Part shown: positions 23,401 to 32,900 of the stretch, piece by piece
How the letters are laid out: each line of letters opens with the position of its first letter
How positions within the stretch are numbered: position 1 is the stretch's first letter
DNA from: Warburgia ugandensis
Lineage: Eukaryota > Streptophyta > Magnoliopsida > Canellales > Canellaceae
Direction of reading: 5' to 3'
Assembly: GCA_035236585.1 (NCBI GenBank)
Contig: CP141136.1
Coordinates: 32,386,949 to 32,450,948 of the forward strand
DNA length: 64,000 nt
Translations under genes and position numbers: made by a program
The notes under the pieces: generated by a model
The model's database searches: none
What the model was told of the DNA's origin: nothing
The model's input: only the letters and a program-made list of their open reading frames with translations

Positions 23401-26400
23401 TCGTATATCCTAACCAACAGATTGCATCTCTTTCCTAGCTGAATTGTAACCACCTGATCCTCCTTCAACTGACTGGAAATTCATCTCTCAACAGGCCTGT
23501 GTAACAACTTTGCATCCCATGTAACTGCCTGGCCTGAAGACCACTTCTCTTGGCATATATCCGCCCAATACGTCCCCATCCTTGTTGCCTTCTATGCCCA
23601 ATATTGTCCCTATCAATACTCCCCCCCAATTTAACCACCTTGTCCTCAAGGTGGAGTCAGGGAATTGGGACTGAATGATGTTAAATAACTCCCACGTATT
23701 GTCAGGGTTTGGTAGGCCTTGCCATAAAATGCGCATGTAGGTGCGAAAGAAACCTGAGTGTTTCCTGGTTGGATTGAAATGGAACTCTGGTAGTAGTAGA
23801 GGAATGCGGGGAGATTGTCTAGGAAGTACTAGTCTGCCCTGGAAGTATAACTTCCCTTGCTTTAGCATGTACCCCTGTTGGCTGCTAAGTTGTGTGTCCA
23901 CCTGGCTCTCGTTGGAAATTTGTTCCCGGCCTTCCCTTGTAGCAACCCTTCTAAATAGAGCATCTGCCACACAATTGTCCCAACCCGACTCGTACTGAGT
24001 TTCAAAGTCGAATCCCACCAACTTGATGAACCACTTCGGCTGGTCACTGTTCAAGATGTATTGATCCATGAAGAAACAAAGGCTTTTCTGATCTGTCCGT
24101 GTATTGAAGTGCCGACCAATAGATGGTGGCGCCATTTCTGGACTAACAGCACCATGACCATGAGCTATCTTGCGTATACCTCCATTTGAGGGTTGTCCTC
24201 TTCGAGTGGCTCCCTTTGCTCCTGTTGTGTCCACATTAGGCCTTTGTCGAGGTCGCCTCCCTGGTTGTCATCGGCTAGGAGAAGGATCTGCATCAGCCGG
24301 CTCTTGCAACGATGGTTAGGGTTGAAATACTCGTCGCACCAATAGTAGAGTCCTTGAGCTCGCCTTAGTTGGAGCTCGGTGTCAATGAGCCTCCGTACCT
24401 GGTCTCTTTTTCCAGCAGGATGTTCGACAACCCGCTTCTCCCATTCGAGTTCCGGTCGGAAACCCTTGTTCCGATCTGCCATGGGGACGATGACTGGTAA
24501 ATGACGGAATTGCCCTTGCAAACCCACTTCCATCGATCCATTCTTCGAAGGAATATGGATGGGCCCTGATGTTCTTGGCCCAACATCAGTTCTTACTGGG
24601 CGGGCCTGTAGCCGATCCAAAGCTCGGTTCTTTTCTTAGTTTTTATGGGCCAGATCCATAAGCCCAGAAAAGGTTTTGGGCCTGAACACCTTAACTTCGG
24701 CTTGGATTTCTTCTTTCAGCCCGTTCACGAAGACCCCCATGAGGAGCTCGTCGGGTAGGTCTACCAGAGGACCCGACAAGAGCTTGAAGCTCCGGCGATA
24801 ATCGGCGACCGTGCCATTTTGCCGGAGAGCAAGGAGTGCCTTGTAGTCGTCATCGGTATGTAACTGTCGGAATTGCCTGAGAAGGGTTTCAGCTGCCTGG
24901 AACATCATCCCCGACGGGAAGAGTGGTAGATCGAGTTTTTGGGGATGAGTTTCAGTTGCCGGAAACTCTTGCAGTCCCGGCTGACTTTGGTCTCCACCGT
25001 GCGAATATTCCTCTATTCCTATTACTAGTGCCTTCCCTCCTACTTCTCGGCGAAGTGGTATGCCTGTAGTGCCCTCCCTCTGATGCATCCAGTTCCTTAT
25101 CTCCAGCAGATACTCCCCCATGGAGATGACCTTATCTTGCATCCGCCCCAGATCCCCCTTCAGGATGCTAAACTCCATTCGCAAACCCTCCATCTTTGCC
25201 TCCATGCTCCCAGTTCCCCCCAATTCGAGTTCCAAACCTACCCCAAGATAACCTTGCTTTGATACCATTGATAGGTCTAGGGCTCAGCTTTTGTAGGAAA
25301 TAGCATTCAACAGGAAATGGAACACCATTTATTCACGATAAATGTGAAGTACAAGGGGGTTTCATGGTAAACAAAGCTAAAAAGATCTGATGTATGTATG
25401 TAAAACCAGTAGGAAGTAAGGGAATGATTCCACTGGTAAAGGAACTCTGTTGATTACTGTATAACGTGATTACAAAGGAATTCAAGGCAACAATTGCAAT
25501 GGTTCTGTTGAAATGTAAAATAACTAAGAAGTAAGGAACCGCAGTCCATCCTCTACACTTCCTCCCACTCCTTTTTTTTCTACTCCTCCCCCGGCCTCTC
25601 CCTACCTTCTCCCTTTTATCTTCCCTATCTTCCTAAATTTGTAACAGATTGGATACCTATAACAGATTGGATACTAACTGCATATTTTCCTAACCAACTG
25701 ATTATAACTATATGTCCTAATCAACTGATTACATCACTATTGCATATTTGGTATATCCTAACCAACAGATTGCATCTCTTTCCTAGCTGAATTGTAACCA
25801 CCTGATCCTCCTTCAACTGACTGAAAATTCATCTCTCAACAGGCCTGTGTAACAACTCTGCATCCCATGCAACTGCCTGACCTGAAGACCACTTCTCTTG
25901 GCATATGTCTGCCCAATACGTCCCCATCCTTGTTGCCTTCTATGCCCAATACTATCCCTATCAAGGCCATTTTCAGTTTTTATATGGAGATACCTAAGCC
26001 TAGGATTAATTCGTGGTTTCTGCATTTAATCATTGTTTTGAGGCCTTTGTGAGGGACCATTGGACATGTTGTTCATTTTTCTCCACTTAATACATAAAAC
26101 TTTGGGGCTGTTTTGCATAGAGATACTTATACATGGACAATATAGCTATCCATGGATAAGATTTACCTAGGACTACATCATAGTATCTGCATTTAATCCC
26201 TGTTTTGAGGCCACTAAAAGAGATCTTTTCATGACCTATAGGCTTCAAGCTATGAACAATGATTAGAAGCCAAATTGGGTAGATTAGATGAAAGAACTGA
26301 ATAAACAATACATTGCTGCTCTTCACACAAGCATGCCTATCCATGTATAAGATAGCTATACATGGATAAGATTCAACTAGGATTGACTCATGATTTCTGC

Positions 26401-26647
26401 ATTTAAATTGCCTTTAAAACAGACCACTGGACACATGATTCACCTAGGATTAACTAATGTTTTTTGCGATTAATCAGTGTTTTGAGGCCTTCAAAACAGA
26501 CCATTGGACACAATTCAGTTTTTCGGATGGATCCTATATGTGTCATCCAATTTTGTAACATCCTTTACATTCATTCTCTTAACATTTGTATTGGTTTCTA
26601 CTGTGTGTAAGCACAAATCCGAATGCCATTTTACTAGTTGGTGTCTG

Positions 26648-26711
<64 letters not shown>

Positions 26712-27822
26712 ATATATGATGGTAAATTACTAAGGGGATAAAGTGTTCATGAAAACCACATTACTACAATAATACTGAGTGAAAATTTCGAGTCGCCAGG
26801 ATTAGCATGCAACCTTTACAAACCAAATTTTTTTTTTCTCCAAACAAACAAAAACCAAATGAGCATAAATGCCTAAAACATGCAATAGAAAACAAGATAT
26901 AGGTATAATCTTCGAACTCAACAAGTGAAATGCCTCTATGATGAATGAGAATGCAATCATCCTTGTTAGAGACATGACCTCATGTACATATGAGAAACAA
27001 ACAAAAAATAAACATGGAAACCTAGAAGAATAAATACACATGAGGTAACCAATAACAATAATGTCACTTGAGCTTCCTACAACAAGTTAATTGCTGTCGG
27101 CAACCTCAAATCAATTTGGTAAACAGAAGTTCTCAACATTCGAATACCCATTTGGGATAGAAGTTGAAGTCAAACTTAGAAACTTCTTATGAAGACATGA
27201 AAATGAATGCACGTTAGGATAATTTTCCACCACATATTTTAAGTTAGAAATCAAGAGTGTAACTATACCTGACTTCAAATTCCCTAATCTCGGCAAGTTC
27301 TTTTCCGCATTGATCGGTCCATTGTATTCTTCTTTCAGTACAACAGGAGGAATCACTCCCCTTTTGACCCAAAACCTCACAAGCATCATCAACTGGACCA
27401 ACAACAGCAGAACTATCTGATGGCTTCTTCAAGCTACTATTGAGATATATCTTCCCTCCATTCACAGCATCCCCATCATCACTACCAATACACAACTGGT
27501 CTTTGTCAGAAGCAGCAGAGGGATCTTGTGTGGCATCAAGCTGATTGACAGGACCTACTTTTGGAGGAGATGGGCCTTCGAGCCCTGCAGATGCACGAGT
27601 AAAGCAAATGAAGGGAGCGCATCCCGGGGAGAACCGGTTCTTCTTGGAAGCCAGTTGGAATTCAGGGTTGGATTCGTGCTCCACCAACTGGTACCGATTC
27701 CACGGTGAAACTCTCATGGGTCGTTCTTCCCGTTGCCGTCCCAGGAGCAAAACAGTAAGCCCTTTACTATACCCAGAAGCTGAAGAGGAGAAGAATCCTC
27801 CTCCTTCCACTGCCAATAACAT
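11389..27822 (-). CDS. host gene: conserved plant protein with C-terminal CaaX box, two coding exons
   Basis: The coding sequence is join(27822..27269, 11458..11389) on the minus strand: 554 + 70 nt, 207 residues plus stop. The start is the ATG of [20 protein letters not shown]. The middle has [16 protein letters not shown], then a serine/aspartate-rich stretch. The C-terminal half has SSLKKPSDS and [20 protein letters not shown]. The second exon adds [19 protein letters not shown], and the protein ends in CVIQ. The splice is phase 2, donor AG|GTATAG at 27269/27268 and acceptor ACAG|CGAGG at 11459/11458; the frame and the acidic DEEF-Cys ending both fit. From memory, plants carry single-copy proteins with this N-terminus and a CaaX-like tail, of unknown function. 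CVIQ predicts farnesylation and membrane anchoring, with two nearby cysteines. RIQW fits the PP1-docking RVxF pattern, which is speculative. No frameshift or stop was seen, so the gene looks intact. Confidence 0.85.
11459..13787. other. intron part with no recognised element
   Basis: Open frames here are short. One patch on the minus strand (near 13380-13310) reads [19 protein letters not shown] and could be decayed coding sequence, but I know no match. A 109-codon plus-strand frame at 12611-12940 shows no motif. Confidence 0.35.
13788..13940 (+). repeat. left arm of an inverted repeat pair
   Basis: This segment matches the reverse complement of 20325-20479 over about 140 bp with visible divergence. 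Shared blocks are CCCACATTCCCA, TAAGTAGCC, CATTTAAGTGGG and TTTCAACTGCCCCT. Beyond it a frame starting at 13941 ([20 protein letters not shown]) resembles an organelle-targeted N-terminus, cut by the LTR at 14023. The arm may be the upstream region of a second, lost copy of the PPR gene. Confidence 0.7.
14023..14391 (+). repeat. 5' LTR of the chromovirus
   Basis: The 369-bp LTR runs TGTTACATC...ATCTATCA and is bounded on the right by the primer-binding site. It is about 97% identical to 19025-19393. Confidence 0.96.
19025..19393 (+). repeat. 3' LTR of the chromovirus
   Basis: The 369-bp LTR starts TGTTACATC after a G-rich polypurine tract and ends ATCTATCA. About ten single-base differences from the 5' LTR were counted by eye. 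Confidence 0.96.
19500..20330 (-). pseudogene. PPR (pentatricopeptide repeat) pseudogene
   Basis: The 5' part on the minus strand reads [20 protein letters not shown] and [18 protein letters not shown], a typical pre-repeat region. A later frame (19980-19510) carries PPR repeats, for example [29 protein letters not shown] and [17 protein letters not shown] proteins bind organellar RNA for editing, splicing or stability. The two parts lie in different frames, with a stop between them near 20030, and the copy ends near 19510, just short of the chromovirus LTR. Only three or four repeats are left, against ten or more in working proteins. It sits in the host gene's intron on the same strand. It is a dead copy. 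Confidence 0.82.
20325..20479 (-). repeat. right arm of the inverted repeat pair
   Basis: This is the reverse complement of the 13788-13940 arm. On the minus strand it lies directly upstream of the PPR pseudogene, so it is probably that gene's promoter or leader. Confidence 0.7.
20480..21975. other. intron stretch, nothing recognised
   Basis: No element ends, RNA genes or convincing coding sequence were seen. It has ordinary AT-rich intron composition. Confidence 0.4.
21976..22205 (+). repeat. exact tandem duplication, period 115 bp, with splice-like borders
   Basis: Two nearly identical 115-bp copies (21976-22090 and 22091-22205) differ at two or three bases. Each contains CATGAGTCCTC...CTTTCTCAAAG followed by GTAAATTCC and ends in CTCATTTGCAG. 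Each unit therefore looks like a short exon plus a donor, and ends in an acceptor. The duplication is recent. No known protein was recognised in it. Confidence 0.88.
22380..26515. repeat. degenerate repeat array (CTAGGATTAACTCATG units), split by a gypsy insertion
   Basis: The same block occurs at about 22395-22490, 25990-26065, 26130-26230, 26340-26430 and 26432-26512. It consists of CTAGGATTAACTCATG, TCTGCATTTAATCAGTG and TTTTGAGGCC, then ACCATTGGACAC. Units are about 80-120 bp and diverged. The LTR element at 22921-25963 landed inside this array; its target-site duplication is AGGCC. Confidence 0.7.
22921..25963 (-). mobile_element. Ty3/gypsy element, internally short and broken
   Basis: Two 695-bp LTRs (22921-23615 and 25269-25963) start TGATAGGTCT and end CCCTATCA. 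The 5-bp target-site duplication AGGCC flanks them (22916-22920 and 25964-25968). On the minus strand a primer-binding-like TGGTATCAAAGC follows the right LTR, and a C-rich polypurine complement (ATACTCCCCCCCAA) borders the left one. The interior is only about 1.65 kb. It holds gag with a zinc finger of the same type as the 14-kb element, a piece of RNase H ([19 protein letters not shown]) and the chromodomain end ([17 protein letters not shown]). It is a shortened, non-autonomous chromovirus derivative. Its LTRs differ at roughly 4% of sites, so it is somewhat older than the 14-kb element. It lies in the same sense as the host gene. Confidence 0.93.
26650..26709. repeat. (GA)n microsatellite
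   Basis: About 30 uninterrupted GA units lie in the host gene's long intron. Confidence 0.98.
26710..27268. other. 5' end of the long intron, nothing recognised
   Basis: The stretch is AT-rich and shows no element borders or coding motifs. It starts on the minus strand with the donor GTATAGTTAC. Confidence 0.45.
27269..27822 (-). other. main coding exon of the host gene
   Basis: The exon carries 184 codons plus two bases. The ATG at 27822-27820 ([11 protein letters not shown]) is preferred because it begins the conserved-looking N-terminus. The frame is open some codons further upstream, but without an ATG. The exon proper probably starts at 27830 after CCCTTTTGTGTCCAG. Confidence 0.87.
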
Positions 27823-28339
27823 CAGCTCATCTGGACACAAAAGGGTTCCTTTCTAAGTCGCTGCCTAGAAAATGCATGGTAGTTTCTTCATCAATTTGCA
27901 AATATAAAATCAAATGGCTAAGTGCCTCATCTCGCAACCAAGAGCTTGTTGATATATACAAAATAAAGAGACAAAATCAACAATAATTAGCAAAGATGGC
28001 AGAGTTTTATTAAGGTTGTAATCATGCCTCTTTTTATAATTATTTCAAATCCATGAGACAAATAACACAAACAAAAATAATGTATCTAAGAAAAAGGAAA
28101 GCCACAGTTCCAATTTAACAAAATATACCCAAGAAGGGAAGAACGAGCATAACCCCCCTTGTCACTAGCTTCTCCAACAAAATCCAAAATTTTCTGAAAA
28201 AAGTTGAGAGATCCTTCCATTCACAATTTTAATTGAAGCACACCAATACGATTCAAATCCTGAAGTTGAAAACATAAACCTACAAATTAATAAGAGTCCC
28301 AGTAGGAGTAGAGTAGTAAACTCTCAAAGGGCACGTAAG

Positions 28340-28560
28340 AAGTCAATGCCCATGATAAATCAATGCATTTGGATGATCCAAACCACTTATTTTGGGTCTT
28401 AATGAAAATACTAGCTGTGATTTCAACTGAAAGAAACATAGGTTTCAAATGTCCAATGGGTATAAAGTTTGGTCTCTACACTATCTAAGCCATTCGGAGC
28501 GTGACGAATGGCTTAGATCTCTCCTAAAAAGAAAATCACACTTCTTCATACACCTTTCAA
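28340..28560. repeat. diverged copy of the 0-1.3 kb tandem unit
   Basis: AAATCAATGCATTTGGATGA followed by a CCACTTATTTTGGGTCTT-like block, then CAAATGTCCAATGGGTATAA and TTTGGTCTC, line up in order with 508-640. This shows that the array's unit is a dispersed repeat. Confidence 0.65.
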
Positions 28561-29130
28561 AACTCCTACTGGCACTCAATTAATAATGAACCATACAATT
28601 CAAGTATTGAATCCTACAGTTCAATCAGATACTATAAGTTGACTCAATTGTATCTAGTGATGGCAGATGGCAACTTGAGCAATCTCTCCATCTTGTTCTT
28701 GATTAAGTTCTTATCATGTTATGCTTTTCAGTTGGAGTAGTCTGCAATGCCCTTTACTAGTCCATTTCTTTCTTATCTTCTCAATTAGGATTGGGTTGGT
28801 TATGTTTGTTTAGTTTTCTGTTCAACCTAAAAGGATGAACTTTGTTCTTCACATATGTTGACTCTCAAGGGCCTTGGATCATTCATCATACTTCCCAAAG
28901 GATCCTATGGTCAAAAGTAACAGCAGTAAGCTAATTTTTGTTTGGAATGTGAAGATGGGTTAGCTTACAAGGGGTTCTTCAACATGAAGGTACATTATAG
29001 CTTGTCAAGCTACAAAACTTCATAGATGTTAAGAAGCCATAAGCAACTTTTGCATGTATATAGGCAACATTTATGTAGCTTGTCAAAGTTTTAATGCGTG
29101 TGTGTATGTGTGAACGAATCCACTCACTAT

Positions 29131-29336
29131 TCTGGAGAAAAAAAAGATATAAAGAAGATACCAAATTGCACAACCCATACCAGCCTAGAAGACACAGTTA
29201 TGTATGCACAAGTGGAAGCCAGATAAAGATCTATTCCAGAGAAAAGAAGATATAAAGAAGATACCAAATTTCACAACCCATACCAGCCTAGAAGACACCG
29301 TTATGTATGCACAAGTGGATACCAGATAAAGATCTA
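29131..29336. repeat. tandem duplication, period 103 bp
   Basis: Two copies share AAGAAGATACCAAATT, CATACCAGCCTAGAAGACAC and AGTGGA.. then CCAGATAAAGATCTA. They differ at a few sites. It lies in the leader intron. Confidence 0.9.
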
Positions 29337-29553
29337 GTATTTTGAGCAAGGATGGCCTTGACAATTTCTTGAAACAACCACATGTTGATGGTGCAGATGA
29401 GAATGTATACAAGGACCTCTGGTCATGATGTAAAGAAGCTGCAGTTGGAGCTAATGATGATGGAGCTAGTGGAGAACAATGGCAATGCACTTGAAAATTA
29501 GATTTGAGAAATTAGAGTGGTAATAGTTAAGATTTCATTTATATTTTCCTATA

Positions 29554-29855
29554 GTCAATGTTTGCTATTTGGTAAGGGGCCTAAGGGCCTCTCTTGTGGT
29601 ACATAGTAGGTTATGAGTTCAAGGTGCTCAGGGGTGACTGTGTTTAACATTCAAAAAAAAAAAAATTCTGGATATTTATCTTTTCAATTTTATCTTATCT
29701 TTAAGTCAATGTTTGCTATTTGGTAAGGGGCCTAAGGGCCTCTCTTGTGGTACATAGTAGGTCATGAGTTCAAGGTGCTCAGGGGTGACTATGTTTAACA
29801 TTCAAAAAAAAAAATTCTGGATATTTATCTTTTCGATTTTATCTTATCTTTAAAT
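29554..29855. repeat. tandem duplication, period 151 bp, SINE-like unit
   Basis: Two nearly identical copies start at 29554 and 29705. Each holds GGTAAGGGGCCTAAGGGCC, a B-box-like GAGTTCAAGGTG, and ends in a run of 9-13 A. This looks like a very short tRNA-type retroposon duplicated together with its flank. The A box is unclear, so the SINE origin is tentative. Confidence 0.8.
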
Positions 29856-29899
29856 TTTTATATTTTATAATTATCATTGTGACAGTCATTAGACCCGTC

Positions 29900-31039
29900 A
29901 AGAGCCAAACCCATGTTTCTTACATATAGCAAATGTTTTGACCAGTAAATGTTGTGCATTTTTTTTTACATTAAGTTGCCCCAATGGACAATCCACCAAA
30001 AGCACAATCAGGCGAACAAGTTTAAGCATTCTAACAGCTGACAGCCAATGGTTCACTAAAAGAAAAACGATTGCAAGGGACCCAATTAGATGGTTCAGCA
30101 ATAAAGTCTAAATTGATTGGATCCACAGAAAGATGGTCCAAATTAGTGATCAAGTCTTTATTCAGCTGTAGTAAGCACTCAACAGTTTAAGTACAAGCGA
30201 GGCACACAATTTTGGCGATCTAAACTGTTCAATCCTGGACCCTGCAGTAGATAGCCCATACCCAAAGATCTAATACACTACACAGTCAAAAACCTCCAAT
30301 TACTAATACCATTTATTGTGAACCTTCTGAGCCACATTTACACATCAGAAGAGAAAAGACCTAGGATCAGCGAATCGACAAGGGGTTAGACCAAGCTCTA
30401 TCTCAACAAGGTGCAAGGAGACGGCTTGGATCAGCAAAAATTTGGGGCCCAGTAGTACCATTAGTCGACAGAGTAGGTTTGTTCCAGCTCATTACAAGAG
30501 GAAAATTATTAATGATCCAGCTTCATGTCTCCAACAACCCAGTAGACGAACAAATCATTATGCGGTAGGGCATAATTCAATCAACATCCCAGAAAATCAA
30601 TTATTTTGTCAAAAAAAAAAAAATGGTAGAACGATAAAAGCCCTCGCATCATTCTTAAAACCCAAAATTCGAAGAATTCTACTCGAACGAACAATCACTA
30701 ACTTTCCTAAATGCCACAATTTCCTAATTCTTGCAGATGAAAACGACTTATGTAGCTCAAAGTTAATAAAGGAACAACAAACAGAGATGCCTTTGCTTCT
30801 CCAGTAATCAAGGAAGAAAACAGAAGTCCTTCAGAAATACAAAGGAAATATGCCAGAAATCCTAGAAGGTTTCTTCGAAAACTTGATGATCGATTGTCTT
30901 TCACAATATTTAACTATCTCTCAGTTTGTTTTCTGGTAATAAAATTCCACGGCATAACAAATTCGAGTTCAAGAAACGAAACAAGACTACAGGGAGAAAG
31001 GGGAAGAATGGGTGGGGGAGCGCAAGAGAAGATGGGTAC
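29900..31039. other. upstream half of the leader intron, no gene seen
   Basis: A 121-codon frame at 30442-30807 (+) has no recognisable motif and overlaps AT-rich intron sequence. No element ends were seen. Confidence 0.4.
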
Positions 31040-31165
31040 CTGGAAGACGAAATTTTCAGATCTGTGACAGGAATTGAGGCAATTCTGCTAGTTGTCGGCG
31101 TCGACGTTTTAGAGAGCTCCAACATTTCCGATCTCCGGTCTGAGAGAGATTCAGTCCAAGCGCCG
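31040..31165 (-). other. 5' leader exon with a 29-codon upstream ORF
   Basis: On the minus strand an ATG at 31125 opens MLELSKTSTPTTSRIASIPV and runs to the donor at 31040. If spliced to 27830, the frame continues with one codon (AGA) and stops at TGA (27829-27827). That is four bases before the main ATG. Such an upstream ORF would be expected to lower translation of the main frame. The transcription start near 31165 is a guess. Confidence 0.55.
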
Positions 31166-31320
31166 AGGAATTGATTGAGTTTTAAAGCGGAGAATATCTG
31201 TCACGCTATTTTAGGAGCTTCTAGAAACGCCGCAGTGTGAGGGCGCGTATTTGGAGAGTGACAGAGAGAGAGTCGCGTGACGGCGCATGATAACGATGGG
31301 CCTGCCTTACTAATTTCCTT
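31166..31320 (-). promoter_or_regulatory. putative host gene promoter
   Basis: Upstream of the leader exon the minus strand has a TTTAAAA stretch (31180-31186), a heat-shock-element-like TTCTAGAA (31219-31226), and a site II-type GGCCCA (31297-31302), known from plant growth-related promoters. The stretch is GC-richer than its surroundings and has several CpGs. It is assigned by position and motifs only. Confidence 0.4.
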
Positions 31321-32335
31321 CTCTATTTCTTTCTCCTTTTTCTTTCTGAGTTGAAATTGCGGAGGAGAGAGGACCAGCCATTGTTCTATATAGAACAGAC
31401 GTTGCAGGATCGCAACCGTTGGTTCAGTGGGCCACAATCAAGAGATTGTTCATCTGTATTTCAAACTAGATGGAGATTTGATCCAGTAAATGAACGAGAG
31501 CAATTAACGCAAGTCCGGTTACCAAAACATCCTCAACTGACCATCACATTAACCGGTTCCTTAAGTACTGGGCTGTCTACATGCGCATTTCCATGTGGGT
31601 GTCCCCTCAGAAGCATGCAGGTTAGGTAACAGGCGGTTTGAACGAACGAGCAAGGTGGTATACTCTCCTATGAAACCGTCCGATATCCCCTTCCACCGCT
31701 AAAGATTTCCTCAGCCGCACTAATGACTAATGGAGTCGTGTTGACGGGCCAAATCTGCAGCGACACCGGACAGCGGCGAGAGAATTGTAAAGCCTCGAAC
31801 CCACCATTTTCTCTCAGCTTATGACTTACAATACAACTCGCTTTGTCTCTTTGCCTCCTTCCCTCTTCGAAGTACGTCCAACTATGGCGGCACGCCAACA
31901 TTAGGAATATGGGTCTTTGTTTCTTGCTAAAACTACCAAAGCTCAATTATCATAGGCTTTTGTTGAGTGTTATTTACATTTTACTATCTAATTATGATTC
32001 ACTAATTGATAAATTAAGATTTAAACTGAATAACTAAATAAAGATCTTTTGATCTTCCACTTTAATTACTAGGAAAATGTGGAAGATTGCAAGGAAGTTA
32101 TTCAAGGACACTAGAGAAAGTTAATGCATGTTGATACATTAATCTTGATCGTAGATATACTAAAGGTCAAAATAATGCCTATACTTAGAAATATTTTAAC
32201 GAAGAATCAAAATAGATTACCTAGCTAGCACATCCAAAACTATTAGGGTATGGAATGGAAAAGCATATATCTGATGTATATAGAATTAACTTTTAGTATC
32301 CATCTTTTTTTAATGCATATAGAATGATGGCTCCC
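31321..32335. other. intergenic, no gene recognised
   Basis: The open frames at 31351-31629 and 31668-31946 have no motifs. The stretch separates the host promoter from the CACTA element. Confidence 0.4.
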
Positions 32336-32369
32336 CGCTACTAGACACGAGGCTTTTAAAGTTGGCATA

Positions 32370-32900
32370 AAGAAGTAGTTATATTGACTACCGACTTTGT
32401 AAATATTTTACAAGGCGGTTAGAAATAAACGACTTTAAAAATATAAACTTAAGAAGTTGTTTACAGTGTAAATGACTTTAAAAAGTTGAAGCGAAGAGGA
32501 AAATTTTCGTGGGAAGGACTTTTAAAGTAGTTTACAATTAAATGACTTCAAAAGTTGATTACTTTTAAAGTTGTTTAGACCTAAGTGACTTTAAAAGTCA
32601 ACAAGTTTTGAAGTCATTTAGGACAAGTAACTTCAAAAGTATGCCAATAAATTTAGCGGGGAGATTATATTATGCGAGAATGATCTTTTAAAGTCATTTG
32701 ACTCTAAATGACTTCAAATGTCAATAACTTTTGAAGTCATTTAGTCATAAACGACTTTGAAAAATAGTTACTTTTGAAGTCGCTTGAGTCAAACGACTTT
32801 AAAAGTTTATTCCCACATATAATTTTTAAGTCATTTAGTACTAAAAGACTTCAAAAGTATATGTTTTTTAAAGTTATTTACTTCTAAATGACTTCTGAAC
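32370..32900. repeat. left subterminal repeat cluster of the CACTA element
   Basis: More than a dozen motifs of the form ACTTTTAAAGTCRTTTA occur in both orientations, often back to back so that they form hairpins. Further ones lie at 33640-33780 and 34610-34685. In En/Spm, motifs in this position bind the accessory protein TnpA. Confidence 0.85.

Larger units (their letters stand above)
11459..27268 (-). other. 15.8-kb intron loaded with transposons
   Basis: The intron begins GTATAG at 27268 and ends CAG at 11459 on the minus strand. It contains a chromovirus (14023-19393, antisense to the gene), a PPR pseudogene (same sense), a pair of inverted arms, a shortened gypsy element (22921-25963, same sense) and several local repeats. 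The two LTR elements alone add about 8.4 kb. Large intronic insertions of this kind in plants are usually kept silent by methylation and read through. The sequence does not show whether that happens here. Confidence 0.8.
27831..31039 (-). other. probable 5' leader intron (3.2 kb)
   Basis: The donor CCAG|GTACCC at 31040/31039 and acceptor TGTCCAG at 27831 would join the leader exon to the main coding exon. The interior is non-coding and holds several local tandem duplications and a dispersed-repeat copy. Long leader introns are common in plant genes and often raise expression. The splice is inferred. Confidence 0.6.

Noticed and set aside
26504-26719. 71-codon frame ending in Arg-Glu repeats
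   Set aside because: Half of it is the GA microsatellite.
27111-27404. 97-codon minus-strand frame overlapping the main exon
   Set aside because: It is a shadow of the host gene's exon in another frame that runs into the intron.
30910-31125. 71-codon minus-strand frame as a separate small gene
   Set aside because: Its first 28 codons plus a clear GT donor fit a leader exon better, and the rest is intron.
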